From Cyanoderma ruficeps (Eukaryota; Chordata; Aves; Passeriformes; Timaliidae): a stretch of DNA of 64,000 nt. The translations under genes were made by a program, and so were the position numbers. Positions 12,501 to 25,680 of this stretch are shown here, piece by piece. Each line of letters starts with the position of its first letter. The stretch's first letter is position 1. Location: assembly GCA_008694505.1 (NCBI GenBank), contig VZDJ01000219.1, forward strand, positions 9,837,089-9,901,088. Reading direction: 5' to 3'. The notes below the pieces were generated by a model. The model saw only the letters and a list, made by a program, of their open reading frames with translations, was not told the origin of the DNA and searched no databases.

Positions 12501-13599
12501 TCAGGAAAGTGTCACTTTTGCTTTTTACTGGGTTTTTTCGCCCTTAAAGTGTCGCACCCATCCCTGCTCAGCATCCTTCAGAGCTGTTTCCCGACTCCAT
12601 TTCCCTGTTCCAGTGCAAGGGCCGAGGGCATTCCATCTGCATTTGAAGCAAATTGCTCTCAAGATTCACACTCCAAGTACAAAATCCTTTGTCATTTCCA
12701 AACCAGAGACAGCAGTGTTTGATGAGCTGATATTAGGAACTGCTAACAGCTCAACAGGCTGATGCCACTGTAGCACAGCCTGTGAAATCTTCTCACATGC
12801 CAGCGTTTGCTTTTTTAAAGGTCCTTCCCACACAGTGGCACAGATTCCTCCAGGCTTTTCACTCAGTGGTCTGTTGTAAGCTAATAGGAACAAAACAAGG
12901 AGGGGAAGTTGTGCAGCAGAGGTGCAGAGAGGCTCACAGACAGGGAAGCTGTCAGAGGGGTTATAGACACAGGAAAACTTCCCCAGCGATCAGATTTGGA
13001 TCATTGAACAACTGGGACATCCAAGAGAGCCCTGCTGAAGTCCCCCTGTTCTTGTCATGCCTAATATCAGGGAGGTGATGACCCAACACTGGATTTTTCT
13101 TGCTGAGGGAAAAAGATGTTCTAAGAAATCAGAGTCTTTTTTTCCTGCATGTTTGCAGCGACGGCTCCCACAATTTAAATCACAATTAATGAATCTGAAG
13201 GCATTAATCTGCAGAACTGGAATATTATGTTGTTCAATAGAGCAGGAAGACAGCATTTTTAACCCTTGTGAATTTTAAAGATTCAAAATCTGGGAAGACA
13301 ACCTAGAAGTCCAAACAGGGCAGGAGGTTCTGAGGGCAAGTTGAGGATGAATTTTCCTGAACAAGTTTAAATTGAATGAAACTGTAATCTGGGGAAAAAA
13401 AATCAAAGAAAAATAGCCAAATTCTTTCAGAACTTAGGTAGAATGGTTGGGTTTGAAATTTGGCTGCAATTTCTAGAATGTTGTGCATGTTATTCCATGT
13501 GACTCAGCAACGTTTCAAGCATAAAACACTTCAAATTGAGACAAAAATGTTACTGAAAGGAGGGGATGTGAAAGAACGTTGGATTTGTGTATTTTTTCC
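9534..13599. other. Unique non-coding sequence
   Basis: No gene, RNA or repeat family is recognised over about 4 kb. Open frames are at most about 115 codons and are frequently overlapped by frames on the opposite strand. A few T/A homopolymers occur (near 10929, 11810 and 11963). Confidence 0.5.
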
Positions 13600-13632
13600 T
13601 TTTTTTTTTTTTTTTNNNTTTTTTTTTTTTTT
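13600..13632. repeat. Poly-T run with NNN inside (assembly uncertainty)
   Basis: A T homopolymer runs on both sides of three undetermined bases at 13616-13618. The true length of the run is unknown. An open frame crossing it would encode poly-Phe and is not credible. Confidence 0.95.
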
Positions 13633-14582
13633 GCAAACCAAATTATTTATTTTGATCTTGAAAACGTGTCTATTCTTTTTAGAGAGGCATATTCAGAAGG
13701 GAAGAGCAATCCCTCCCCAGCTAGTATTTAGTATTGTTCCTACCTGCTAATTAAGTGAAGGGATTGTCAGGCAGCCTGACAGACACATCCATAATCCCTA
13801 CTTGAGAGCGTTTCAGCAGAGCTTTGTCCCTCATTCCATCACACTCTCGCATAACAAAATGGCTCTGTGGCATAATGACAGCCGTGTTTCAGCGGCGTCT
13901 GTGAGGAAGGAGATGGAGAAGGAAGATATTCCAGGCTTTCATGTTGGCACCCTCCCGATGAGTAATTCAGACAGTTTGGAGCCTCCTCATGGTCCTCTCC
14001 ATCACCCCCACCCCTCTGTTCCCAGCAGCACATTTTGTCTCCTCCAGGAGTCACACCAGCCTCTCAAAGCTAAATGGTACATGATGTTAGATTAATTGGC
14101 TGAAAAGGCACCCCCAGAATGAAGGGAGGTGGGGAATTTGCTTGTCAGAAGTGTCGTTCTGTCACACTGAAAATCATAGGAATGGGGAAAGGAAGGATCT
14201 GAGTGAAAATTGAAGGATCCAGATGAAAAGGGATTGTAAATGAAAACAAAATTCTTGTTTGGAAGTGGCTGGCAGTGATGGGGGAAGAAAGGAGGGACCA
14301 GGGAAGGGAGTGAAAAGAAAGAGATAGGGGGTCCTGGAGGTGAGTGATGGCTGTCACCACGCACACAGGGATCTGAGCAGAGGTCCCCAGCTGCTTCTGC
14401 CTCACACCACTGGAGAGGAGCCCTCCCCAGCCATGGATGGACCTGGGCAGGGATCAAATGGGGCCCTGGAAGGGCAGGATCCCGCAGTGGTGAGTGTGAT
14501 GGAGAGGAGAAATGCAGTGCTACAGCAGTCTAGGAGCCGAGCCTGTGCTCCAGCACCAGGCACTCATCAGGTGGAGAATTTG
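13633..14582. other. Unique non-coding sequence
   Basis: A purine-rich stretch at about 14090-14340 is followed by a GC-richer patch. No gene family or repeat family is recognised. Confidence 0.45.
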
Positions 14583-14771
14583 CTCTGGATAATCCATTCA
14601 TTGGTGCTCTTGGATAAACTATTGGTGCCCCTGGATAAACCATTCATTGATACCCCTGGATAAAGCATTGGTGCCCAGGGATAAACTGTCCATTGGTGCC
14701 CCTGGATAAACCGTCCCTTGGTGCCCCTGGATAAACCATTGGTGCCCCTGGATAAACCATCCCTTGGTGCC
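14583..14771 (+). repeat. Eight-unit minisatellite with two unit lengths
   Basis: Eight tandem units share the core CCTGGATAAACCAT followed by TTGGTGCC. Read in order, unit lengths are 24, 23, 25, 21, 25, 25, 21 and 25 bp, which sum exactly to the array. The long form carries an extra tetranucleotide (TCAT, CCAT or CCCT type) before TTGGTG, and the short form goes directly to ATTGGTGCC. Left-hand units are the most diverged and right-hand units the most uniform, as expected if expansion is recent at the right end. There is no spacer/repeat alternation with unique spacers, so it is not a CRISPR-like array. No function is implied. Confidence 0.95.
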
Positions 14772-16479
14772 AGCTGACCACTGCAGCTCCTGCTGTCACA
14801 CTGGTCGCACTCAGAGGTGTCTCCTGCTGCTTCTCACGGTTGGCTGTAGTAGGACCTGTGCCAAATCCTCTCCTCTCTGTTGCTGTTCCATTAATTTTGT
14901 CACAAGAGCTCTGCTCTCTTTGAAGCTGATTGGAAAATGTCTAATTGCTGCCCTGCAGTATCTGCTCCCAATCCCCAGAATCATCTGAGGGGCTCCGTGC
15001 TAACTCAGTCCAAACTCTTCTATAAACTTGGGATTCAGTTCTTTCTCACTAAGGTTTGACAGCCCAAAATATTCCTGAGGTCTGTTTTTTCTTTCTTATT
15101 TTTTCTTTTTTTTTTTTTTCCTGTGAAACCTTTCTCTATCACCATATTCTCCATTTGCTGGGGCCTTCCCTGTGTTGCCAGATTTCTTCCTCTACTTTCC
15201 ACCCACACGATTTTCTCCTCAGTGTCCACAAGGAATCCAGTAGAACAGTAGAACTACTGTTTTAATTTCCTCTTTTTTTTGAGGTTTAATTTCTTCTACA
15301 CTTTGCAGAATACACTTGCAGAATAGTTTTGGTATAACCCACTGCAAGGACTATTTTGGTTACTGGTTTTCAAGAGAGACTGAAATACCTGTGGTAACAA
15401 AAATTCACTTCACAGGAATTCTGGGCTTGTTTTGCTACTTGCAATATTGATGCTCCGTAGAATATGTTGTCTCATTCATTTTGACTGACTGGCAGACGTG
15501 AAGCTCCTATGCAATAATTAAGACTATTTCTATATGCAAGCTAATTTTTCTTGTAGCCTACATTTGGCTTTCAAAAAGAAATATATATATTTTAAAATCT
15601 TAATTTCATGCCAAATATTTCATTCTGAAATACAACAGATGAAGCAAAATTACTTCTTTCATCCAGCTCTGCTGCTGATTTTCCTCCCTGTATAGGGACC
15701 AGGTGCTGACTTCCTAAGTAATGACATCCAATAATGTCAACAAATAGGAGATGTTTATTGGAGAGGAAAAATAAAAGCAAAAATATTCCAGTGGGGAGGA
15801 CAGACTGAGAGCTTGGAGGAAACATTGAAAATGCTTCTCTGGAGGGTCTCAAACAGAGGTTAAACAAATGTTTCATTTTAGCTTCATTAGAGTTTGTGTT
15901 GGGACTAAAGGAGAAATTACTGGCCTCACGCGCACGTTTTTTTGCACCTCTAAGATAAACAGATCACAATGGCAGGAGGAAGAGAAATTAGCTTCTCCCA
16001 GGATGTGAGATCAAGGTGGAGCTCCCTTCCCACCTTAATGCCAAGTCACAGATGCCTCTTTGTTCTGTCACATTGCTACAACATGTCATGAGAAGATCTG
16101 TCATTTAAAAAAAAATACAACCAAAAAAGACAAACAAGCAGCAGTGTTTGCAAACTGAGATGGGCACATTAAAGCATCTTTGGGATGGATTTCTCCCTGT
16201 GCTTTTTGTTGACTATTTGTTCCCTTTAATTGGAGCATGAAAGGACTGAGCATGTCCAATGCAACTTCCCTATGCTAAGTACCACCTGTCAGGGAAATAA
16301 AGACACTCTATCAGTCACTTTTCCTTGGAGATTGTAAGTTTTTCAGAAAGACATGCTGGCACACACCCACGCCTCTCCCCCCCACTGCAATGCCTTCCTA
16401 TGCAGACTGCAGTGTGACTAGGAGCAGGAACAGCACAGAAAATCCATCCATCTCAATGGCATTTCAAATCTAAGACCTA
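14772..16479. other. Unique non-coding sequence
   Basis: Contains T-rich stretches near 15087-15120 and 15270. No gene or repeat family is recognised. The AT-rich portion at about 15290-15960 is unique sequence. Confidence 0.45.
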
Positions 16480-16640
16480 AACCACAAATAAGTGACTTAC
16501 CCCCGGCACCTTCCCGGTAATTGGGCTCAATTTTAGAACACTTTCAGCGGTAATACCTGAATAAAAGGGCAGTGGCTATAAATAAATCAGGATCAAAAAT
16601 ATTATTAGGAGATGTTATTAGAAAGACAAAGGCAGATTAA
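16480..16640. other. Candidate conserved non-coding element (texture only)
   Basis: AT-rich, non-repetitive sequence carrying many TAAT/ATTA-type words: GGTAATTGGGCTCAA, GCGGTAATACCTGAATAAA and TATTATTAGGAGATGTTATT. It has no coding potential. Such composition is common in vertebrate developmental enhancers. This is inference only, because conservation cannot be measured here. Confidence 0.25.
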
Positions 16641-17853
16641 GTGGCAGGGACGAACAAAATACCAACCCAGCCACTCCAGCATAAACAAAATAGAGTAAAA
16701 TTAGAGCTGGCTGTAGGCAGAGCTTTGGATGACTGGGGAGTGCATTTGCAGCCTGCTGAGCACAGGCAATTCTGCCCCCACACTGACGCACAGAAGATTT
16801 GGATTAATTTCAGTCCAGACAGGTAGTGCAGCTGCAGTTTGGGGCTGATAGCTCGGCGGAAAGGCAAAGCAGAGAGCTGATGCAGACCTGAGTATTCTGC
16901 ACCTGCTGGGTAACAGAGATATAAATGCTGGCAAAGGGACAGCCAAAATGCATCTCCTAAGCGGCACACAGAGTCGAAACAGTTTTAGCACAGCTTCCCC
17001 AACCAGGGGTGTGATGTGAGGCTGCTGTGAGGACCAAGGCAGCAATCAGTTTTCCCTGTCTTTGAGCTTCAAAGGGAAGCAATAGGATTTCTTTGGGAGG
17101 CTCCAGGATCAGTTGGATAGACACTCCTGGGGGTGGGTTAGTTGGGTCTGTCCTCCCTTGGTCGTGGTTGGGGTGACATTTTCAAGGTTCCTTCTGGATT
17201 TATGTGGTGTCTGTTTTGGGACAGGGCTGCTGGACACCCTGAGTGCTTCCCTGGAGAGGGAAGGCAGGCACCATGGCTGTGGAGGCTGCCAGGAGGTTTT
17301 GGGACTCTCAGCTATGCACAGGTTGGAGTAAATTCAACATCCACGCACTCGGGGAGGTTGGTGTCATCTCCTGAGTACAAACTGCTCCTGGGGTCTCCTG
17401 TCACTCCAGCTCGCCAGGGTTTGCAGCACATTTGCAGCTTGTGCCCAGGCAGTACCAGCAGATGAGCTCTTTGTCTTCCTCAGTTTGTGCCAGCATTATT
17501 TTTTCTTATGATTAAGGAGGTCCAGCCACAAACCTGTTCAGAGTCTCATTGTATTTGCTGTTTGCCTTTGTTCAGTAGTTTTATTCCATTTTAAGATTTA
17601 AAGAAATAGAAATCCTTATGGTCAATGTTCCTTGACTAAAGAACTTTTTTCATGAAAAAAAACCAACCAAGTCTCTTTAAAATGTATTTGTTTGACGTGC
17701 CAGAAGATTTCCTCTGTGAAGAACAGAGAATGGGAATAAATATGGTAATGCAGTAACATGTAGGGGGATAAGACAAAAGGAACAGGAATTTCTCTGACTG
17801 AAGAGTTTCCTCCACCAAGGAAGTGAGAAAAGTTGTGTTACACATAATTTAAA
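16641..17853. other. Unique non-coding sequence
   Basis: Moderately GC-rich sequence with overlapping open frames on both strands (up to about 114 codons). No recognisable domains, and no repeat family. Confidence 0.45.
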
Positions 17854-17920
17854 GGAGGTTTGGTTGGTTGGTTGGTTTGGGTTTTTTGTAGGTTTTTTGG
17901 GGGGGTTGTTTTATTTTTTT
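17854..17920 (+). repeat. GGTT-rich simple sequence and G/T tract
   Basis: Starts with repeated GGTTGGTTGGTTGGTTT and continues into runs of T and a G7 run. It is low-complexity sequence with only G and T on the + strand apart from two A residues. Short G runs could in principle stack, but the spacing is irregular. Confidence 0.85.
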
Positions 17921-20900
17921 TAACAAAGAAAAGCTTTTCTTTGTAGTACATTGCCACAAAAATGAATTCTGGGCAGCACCTTGTACCATATAGGTCAGCT
18001 GCTAAAAATATGTATCTTAAAAGTGAACTTTCCTTTTGGTTTTATACAGCGGCACAACCAATCACAGCAAATGTTAACCACAAAGTGCTGAATCCCACAA
18101 AACCCAGACAGCTCAATGCTTTGTGAAGCAAAAGGAAGAGAATTCCTCAAGCACATTGACAACAAAACTTTTTTAACCTTTCTTACCCATTTTTCTTAGG
18201 ACATGGGCATTGTTCCATGTCTTTCTGACCTTTCAAATCTGTAGGGAGTACAAAAAGAGGAGGAGAGACAGCTGGCATTGTGACCAGTTCTTCCTACTCC
18301 ATCACCTCTTCGCTCTCCTTATTTATGTCCCTGTCAGAAAGTGCTGCAAAGCCCTTCCAAAGAGCTCTTTTACTGGAAGATTGTTAAATATTTTAGAAAG
18401 CTGAATTACCAGAGCTCGGAGAATACCTGCATCTTCAAGAGAGATGAGCACATGGAATTACCTCTATGAATTTTTCTGTATGGCATCATTCAGATAGTTT
18501 ATATCAAAACAATAGGCTTTGAGGTGCCAATTTGAGAACATATATATTTAATTATAAAATTGATTTTTAATCAGCATTTCTGATTGTAAAGGTGCTATTC
18601 TTTGCATTTTACATTTATTGCTTTTTGATAAACACCAGCTTCCATGGACTGCTCTCACCTATGATCTGTCCAATGATCTGCAACGCAATCCATGGGTTCC
18701 CAGTCAAAAGCAGGAAATCCAGCAGGAATAGGGTCAAAATCATGATCAGGAAAAATACAGCTGTGGGTGAGGTGTTGCCCTTTAGCCTTTGGGCAGGTTT
18801 GTTCTGTTGCTTTTGCTCCATGCCTCTCTGGGGCGGGATTTGTCCTCAGCAGTCGGGCTGGCTGTAGCCGTGTGTTTTCAGGGACAGCATTTGTGCAAGG
18901 TGCTGCTGAGCCAGCTTTCGTTTAACCTGGCATAAACCAGGCCTGTTAGAGAAAGTTGTTGCAGGCTTAAATCAAGAGAAAAGCAGGCAGGATAGAGCTG
19001 TAAACGAGCCTGGGTCACAGGCTAGTAGCTGTAGGGAAATTTTTACAATGCTGCTAAAAATCCATTATACACAGTCATGCAGAGAAGTGGTTGCATTTAC
19101 ATGCAGGTGCAGTCTCTGTCAGGAAAATCTAAATGTTCTCTGTACAGGGGCTAAAAACCCTCACAGAACTGTTGGACATGGGAGAAAATAACTCTTTCTC
19201 ACTCAACGTATTTTTTAAATCTTTTTTATTAATCTTGAATTTATTCTCAAAGCTCGTACCTTCTCTCATAAACAGCAGAGACCAAAAGAATAGTAAACAG
19301 GTTCATATACTATTCATATCCAGTGAAACATTTTATATTAGCCTATATATGAATTTTTTTACCTAAGTGAAATAAATAGATATTTGTCTATTTTTCAGGC
19401 AGGAGAAAATAGAACAAGAAGATGTTTAGTTAGCCAAGTTCAGGAAGGAGTCACCTATGGGCTTTTTTAAACTATTGGGAAGAAAAGAGTTGCAATTAAG
19501 AGATTCCTGTCTTGATTGCAAAGGCAACTAAGCAATAGAGGAGGTAACTGCATATGATAAACTCAACCACAATTAGTAAATGGATTGAAATTGCTGTGAA
19601 ACTGTGTAATTGTTAAATTTAGAGCTAAAATCAGCATATGGACGTTGTGTCTTTGAAAGCACAGTCTGGGCACCAGATATTTATCCTGAGAGAATGAGGC
19701 TTATTCCATTAGTGTTATTGGCATTGACTGGAGTAGTGGGTTGACATACTCATAAACTGCTGTGCAGGTTGAACACTGTGGTGCCTGCAGTGTTTGTGGA
19801 GATAAATGAGGGGGGGGAGATGTAACAGTTGTGGTCTGTGTATGTAGTTGGCCAGTGATAAGTAATTCTGTCTAACTCTGCTTTTAGCAAAGCAGATTCA
19901 TCTGATTACTCCAATTATCCAAGTTTAAACCCTTGCTGTCATATGGAATATGTTGTTTTTCTACTGTAATAGTGCAAGAGTGGATCAAAATCAAAGAGTA
20001 ATGGTGCTACCTCAACACTGAGGAAACCAATATTCTCCATAACACCCTTATATATGTTGTTGATCTGGAATGTATATGGATTTCAATTGCCAAAACTATG
20101 GTAATTCAATTAATTGGATCAATTGAAGGGCATTTCAGCAAGAATGATATAACAGTCTGCTAAATTAATACATTTCTTTCACACAAAAGCTGTGTTTGTT
20201 TTGAGCCTCTCGATATGAACACTACACAATTAAACACCTGAAAGGTTTTTGGGTCATCTCAGCTGACAACAAAATTGGCCAAGAGAAAGTTTTTGGCCTC
20301 ATTGGTAGCTGTGAGCATTAGAATTTCTGTGACTTGGAGCACCAGTGTTTGGGCTGGGATGAAAGGGTAGAAAAGGCTGCGAATTTTCCTCATTCTCTGG
20401 AAGGTTTAAATATTATAATCATGTTGTGCTCCTCTGAGACTTTGGCTGCAAAAGAAGAGTTGAGGAATCCTTTTGTTCCATCTCATTCCTGCTGTGTAAG
20501 AAAGGGCTCTCAAGCTGTGCTTGGAAATCCTCTGAAGGGAGCACTGGAAAGTGTCCAGAAGAGCCAGAGGGGAAAGCACAGCTCATCTGCTGGAGGGCAC
20601 CACGCACAGGTGCTGGGAGTTTTGTGTGCTGAACTGGTTTGATACAACTCGGTGTTGGGGGAAATAAACATGAACACCACCTGCACTCCACTTCCCACCA
20701 AGTGTTACGTGACTGTGTCACCCATATTTTGGATTTTTGCAAGGTTTACTGATGTCCTTGAACTCCTCACCCACCCATCCCTCTTACTCCATCTAAAATG
20801 CATTGTAGGCCGTGGTGCAGCAGAAGCTCGTGGCGTAGTCTGTAGATTTCAGAGCAGACAATCCATCAGAAATTTCCATGATACCATGACAGCAATTTTC

Positions 20901-21214
20901 TGATCTCATTTAAATTACAGAATTACTTCCTGTTTTGAAAGAAAACTGGAAGGGATGTTGTTCTGGAGGTGGATTGGTCTGGTTCAGCGTGTTAAAGAGA
21001 CAGCTTTGGGAGTGGGCTGTTCAAAGCCACTTCTAGGCAGCTTCCCTTGACTGCAGAGTAGTCTGGGCCCAGGTTCTGACTCATGGGAAGATGCTTTTGC
21101 TTATCCCACTGGGTCTTGAATTGAAAATACAATTGAAATGACCCCAGAGCCTGTCCCAGACCTTTATTATGGTCGTTGTAGTAACAGGTGTGTACCTACA
21201 CCGTACAGCAAAGA
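17921..21214. other. Unique AT-rich non-coding sequence
   Basis: No gene or repeat family is recognised. AT-rich islands such as 18540-18580 and 19200-19440 are simple base composition. Nothing longer than about 107 codons is open. Confidence 0.5.
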
Positions 21215-21311
21215 GGTCTGAATTAAGGACAGGACGATGGAGGGAAATTTTGGCCAAGCTCTCACAGTTAGTCACAGGATGAGCGCATAAGCTGCTAGAT
21301 TCAACTCAGGA
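21215..21311 (+). repeat. Possible MIR relic
   Basis: Contains TGGCCAAGCTCTCACAGTTA, then GTCACAGGATGAGC and AGATTCAACTCAGG. This parallels the MIR body 'gcccaaggtcacacagctagtaagtgg...gattcaaacccagg'. It is diverged and short, and the left limit is a guess. Confidence 0.4.
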
Positions 21312-21860
21312 GAAAACAGGATATGAATGACTAGACAAAAATATTACACCCACTGCCTGTCAAGACCATAAATCTGGTCCTAGAAATTGGAATGAAAATC
21401 TACCAGTCCAGGCTCAAAATCCACTCAAACGTTCTTCCAATGGAGTGAAGAGTGTCTGTTGTTTAATGTAATGAGTTGAGAAATATTGCCTGTGCTGGTA
21501 AGTGGAATATTGAAAGTTGTAATAAGGATTTAGAACCTGTCTAAACCTTCTCAGAAGGTTTAAGTCAATGAAAAAATTACTTGGTATTTATCCAAAGATA
21601 ACAACAAACAAGAGTTGTTTCCACATTGTATCTACCTTGAGGAAAATTATTCACTGATACAAAATATGGGATCTCTACTGCTGTTTCCACTGTCGCCAGG
21701 ATATAGTGAAATCCATCAGCTCTTTCATGAAGATAGAGGTACTTCAGAATTCCTTGATTTCAGCCTGGCCCTACCCAAACTCATACTCTGTAGCTTAAAC
21801 TCACAGTCCAAACCTTAAGGCATCACCTTGAATGACAGAAAAAAACCCAACCAACCAAAA
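21312..21860. other. Unique non-coding sequence
   Basis: AT-rich unique sequence. Nothing else is recognised before the CAA repeat. Confidence 0.45.
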
Positions 21861-21884
21861 CAACAACAACAACAACAACAACAA
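21861..21884 (+). repeat. (CAA)8 microsatellite
   Basis: Eight perfect CAA units preceded by an imperfect CCAA/CCAACC lead-in from about 21845. Simple sequence with no coding context. Confidence 0.95.
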
Positions 21885-24800
21885 ACCAAACTCAAACAAA
21901 GTAAAAGAGGATAAAATAGTTGAATAATTTAAGTTCAGTGTTGTTTTATCTTCTCCCTAACTGAAACGGGCTCAAGTCCAGCTCTTGGAGGATTTTCAGT
22001 GTTTTATTAGTCTTTCACATTGGTGACCTAAGGGAATGTAGTACCCCATGTTCACCTCAAAGCAAAAGATATCACTTTTTAGGGTCAATGTTTAAAATCT
22101 TCTTTGGAATCCTTGGATGATAATTGAAAAGAGAACAGAGAGGGGATCAGTGTCTTTCTAACCAGGGCTGGTCGATGGCTCCAGGTGCCTTTACATCGCT
22201 GGGACACAAAGGCAGGAAGCAGCTGAAGAAGTGATGTTGTTTTGGGTTGTGTTGTCACAACACCACAGGCAAGAGCTGGTCACTGATGTGAGGCTGCTTA
22301 TGCCAACCCTGCATTGCTGTCTTGGGAAATAACATGACAGAATAATATAAAACAGCCATTTTACAACCACCAAGGTGGAAACAATGCAGCAGCGAGGGCT
22401 GAGGGGAGGTGGGATCTAAAGTGTTTCAGCTTATCCTATAGAGAACAAGTGTGTTTGATATCCTATTCACGCTGTCTCATATGAAAGTTTAATGTCTTGG
22501 GGGTGCCAGCTCTGCACAGATCTGTGACTGTAATCAAGCCACAAGCAATGGCTGTGTGAAAGATCTTGGAAGAGTTTCTTGGCATCTCCAATGGATGTGT
22601 TGCAAAGCTATGACCCATTTTTCAATCACGGTTTGTATCTGATAACCATGAAGCCCTACAGAGTAGAGAGGGAAAAGAAATGAGGTTGCCTGAGCTGAAA
22701 GAAATGGCTGTGTGAACCAAACCATTGTGAGGTTTTGTATCTTGATTGCTTCTCTCTGGAAAACTCTGCCAAGTCTAAAAAATTTCCATAATAGTGTGCA
22801 TTGCTGATATAAAACAGATAGAAAATGCAGCATTTATTTTCAACTTTTCAACTTGCAACTTCTTTCAACTTCCACAATATATCAAATTCCTTTCAGGATA
22901 TAATTACAACCTGTTTATCAGTGACAAAAAGTGCCCTTTTGGGGTTCTTCCTATCAGCACCCGAAGCAAAGATAAGTTCTTTAATGAACCATTCAGTATA
23001 AGCACTTTGAAACTACCCATTAGCTGACAGATTTTACCTGCAACAGACCTGAGTATATTCTCAGCTGTAGGTTTGTTTGGTTTTTTTTTCCATTCTAAAT
23101 GGATTTTAGTGGCATTTCTTGACTCTTGTTGGCAGGCATGGAGATATTTACCATCTGTTCAAATGTACATTGGCCATGGTAAACTATTCAGACAATTCCC
23201 CAAGCAATGGGCACGGGGAGGCAACCAACACTGGCTCCTGGTCCTTCCTGCACCTCAGGTGGAGGCAGAGGACAACACAGTCAGGTGAGTTGTTGGCATT
23301 GAACTCATGAACAAAACACCTCTGCAGGGTGGATCCAGCAGAAATGAAATTATAAAAGTGTTAATGACCAGATCAGATCAGAAGATATTTGTGTTTGGCT
23401 TAGACAGTTTTATTCTGTTTGTTCTGATATGTGTCATGCCCAGCACATCTTTCTGGGGAGGTACAGGACAGAATGAAAATGAAAGGAGATTTCTGCATGG
23501 AAATGAGCTTCAGAAGCTGTAAGACCATGTCAGAGCAGCTGTGTTTAAGATGCGCTGCTCAGGGAGAGCAGTAAGGAAATACATTAACTCTTTGAGGTGT
23601 TTAGCTGAACAACCTGCTCCTTGCAACAGTCTTCCAGCTGTTGACTTTGCCCACGAAGGGAGGCTGTGTTTTGGTTGAGCTCCCAGCAACCAATTTCCAG
23701 ACAAACCCATCACAGTGGGTGGACCTGAGCCGGGATTTGCTCGTGGAGGTGCCCACGCTGTTAAGAGCTGTATTTGCAAGTGCAGGTGGGGAATTTAGAA
23801 GGTTGCTGCTGGGAGGAGTGAGCGTCTCCCAGCGGTGTCCCTGCTCCAGAAACAACGACTGCTGCCTGTGCCTTTTGTGCAGCAGCAGATCAGATTAAGG
23901 CTCTGCCACTCAGGGCATATTTGCTTTGTGTTTTGCAGAACTTTCCGTCTGGAGTCACAGAGTACGTTTGTTCCCCATAGCATGAAAACACAGCATCTTA
24001 CTGCTTTTCCCTGGAGCAGAGCAACACATTCATTTTTAATTGTTGACCACTCTATCAGAAATCCTATTTTCCAGAGTTTAATTGTTTTGCATGATGTTTA
24101 ATTCATGGCTTCCCTACAGAAATCAGCTGTTAACCCTTTTTTTTAAAAAAAAATGTATTATTTAGTATTTATTTATTATTTAGCAATAACATTTTTAATT
24201 GTACAGGATGATATAATTTATTTATATTTTCACTATAAAATTCCATGTCTCAGTGGCTCCTTTCCCTTCCCCCCTTTTTTTTCTGACTTAAAATCATGAA
24301 GAACAATAAAAGCTGAAGAAATGTTACCATAAAGGCTCCAAAAACCACTTTTTGATACAGGATGTTCTTATACAGGACAACAGTGAAGACACATTTGAAT
24401 CCTCCTGGAAGTGCTAAGCCAATGCTTAAGAGCTTTTGGAAATCAGGGCATAGGTGAATGTATTTTTCTTTCTTTCTGAATACGTTTTCTTCCATATTCT
24501 TACAAATGAGCTACCCTACAGAAAAGTTCAGCGGCAGAACTGAAGCCAAAGTTTCAGAGGATTTGTAGAATAAAGAATTCGGAGTTTTTGCCAGAGACCT
24601 GATGCGACTGTTGATATCCATCCAGCCAGGGGACCGTGCCGTGCAGAATGTGTCTAGCCGAGTTTCACACACAGAAAAGTGTCTTTGGAAACGTTCCAGG
24701 ACAATAATTATTGGATACCAGGGAGCTGCAAATAAGTGCTAAGAAATGAGGAAGCGCAGCACCAGCACCGCAGCACCAGCACAGCTCACATCCCCCCTTC

Positions 24801-25454
24801 TGGCTGCCCTGAATGCCCTTTCCTTTGGCTGCCATGCCAAAATCTCCATCTTTTCTTTCCGGCTCTCAACGAATGAGGAGCAAGATGAAAAGATTGAGTT
24901 CTGGGAGATATTTTGTAGTGTGCCCAAGTTCTAAAGCTTCTTCCAAACCCAGAGACCAGGCAGAGGCTGCAGGAGTCCCACTTTCAGCAGAACGAAGTTC
25001 TCCCATGGTGTACACCCCAAATTCAGCTGCCCCCACAGGGTCCAGCCAGTCAGGCAGAGATCCAGGGATGGATTTCAGCACAGGGGGTGTGTTTGGAAGG
25101 TTCATATCAGCAATATATTCCCTACCTTCTGGGTTCAGGCTTTTACATACATGGGAATATATGTATTTTTGACTGATAGGGGTGAGAGGCCAACGTTTAT
25201 TTTCCTTCTTTCCAAGGCAAGTGGTGGACCTGAGAAAGCAAGCCAGGGTGGATGTTTCTTTGTAACCACTGGACTTCCCCTGTGGCTGATCTTCTGCCAT
25301 TCCATCTCTTTGATTTACAAATTATCCCCCCTGTTATCCTCAGCCACGCAGGGAGGTGTCATTGTTTCCCTGCTCTGAGCGGGTGCTGTAGTGTCAGTGC
25401 ATCATCACGGGAGGAAGTGCTACATCTGGGCAAAAATCACTTTACAGTGGAAGA
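21885..25454. other. Unique non-coding sequence
   Basis: No gene or repeat family is recognised. A GC-richer patch at 23700-23880 and an AT-only-like patch at 24140-24240 (A/T runs around TTTAGTATTTATTTATTATT) stand out by composition alone. Confidence 0.5.
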
Positions 25455-25680
25455 ATCAAAAAGCTTTTAATGATGAAACTAGAAAGCAATGTAAAGCTTT
25501 TTGCTGAGTGTGTTCGGTTTAAAAACAAAATTTCCATCAAATCCTGAGGGAGCAGAGCACCACTTCCTTTTCTAATTTTTAATATAAACCTCGGCAGTGA
25601 TGAAGACTGAATGGATAAAGCAATTACAGGAAAACTCCAATTCAGTAGGAAACAGGAATAAAAACAACTACAGCAAACAC
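25455..25680. other. Candidate conserved non-coding element (texture only)
   Basis: Unique AT-rich sequence with balanced, non-repetitive words such as TTTAATGATGAAACTAG, TAATTTTTAATATAAACC and AAAGCAATTACAGG, and no coding potential. It is offered as a lower-confidence enhancer candidate on composition alone. Confidence 0.2.

Noticed and set aside
13460..13750. 96-codon frame with poly-Phe
   Set aside because: It crosses the T run and the NNN gap, so both frame and sequence are unreliable.
14583..14771. Possible CRISPR-like array
   Set aside because: Units are head-to-tail without unique spacers, and the genome is vertebrate. It is a minisatellite.
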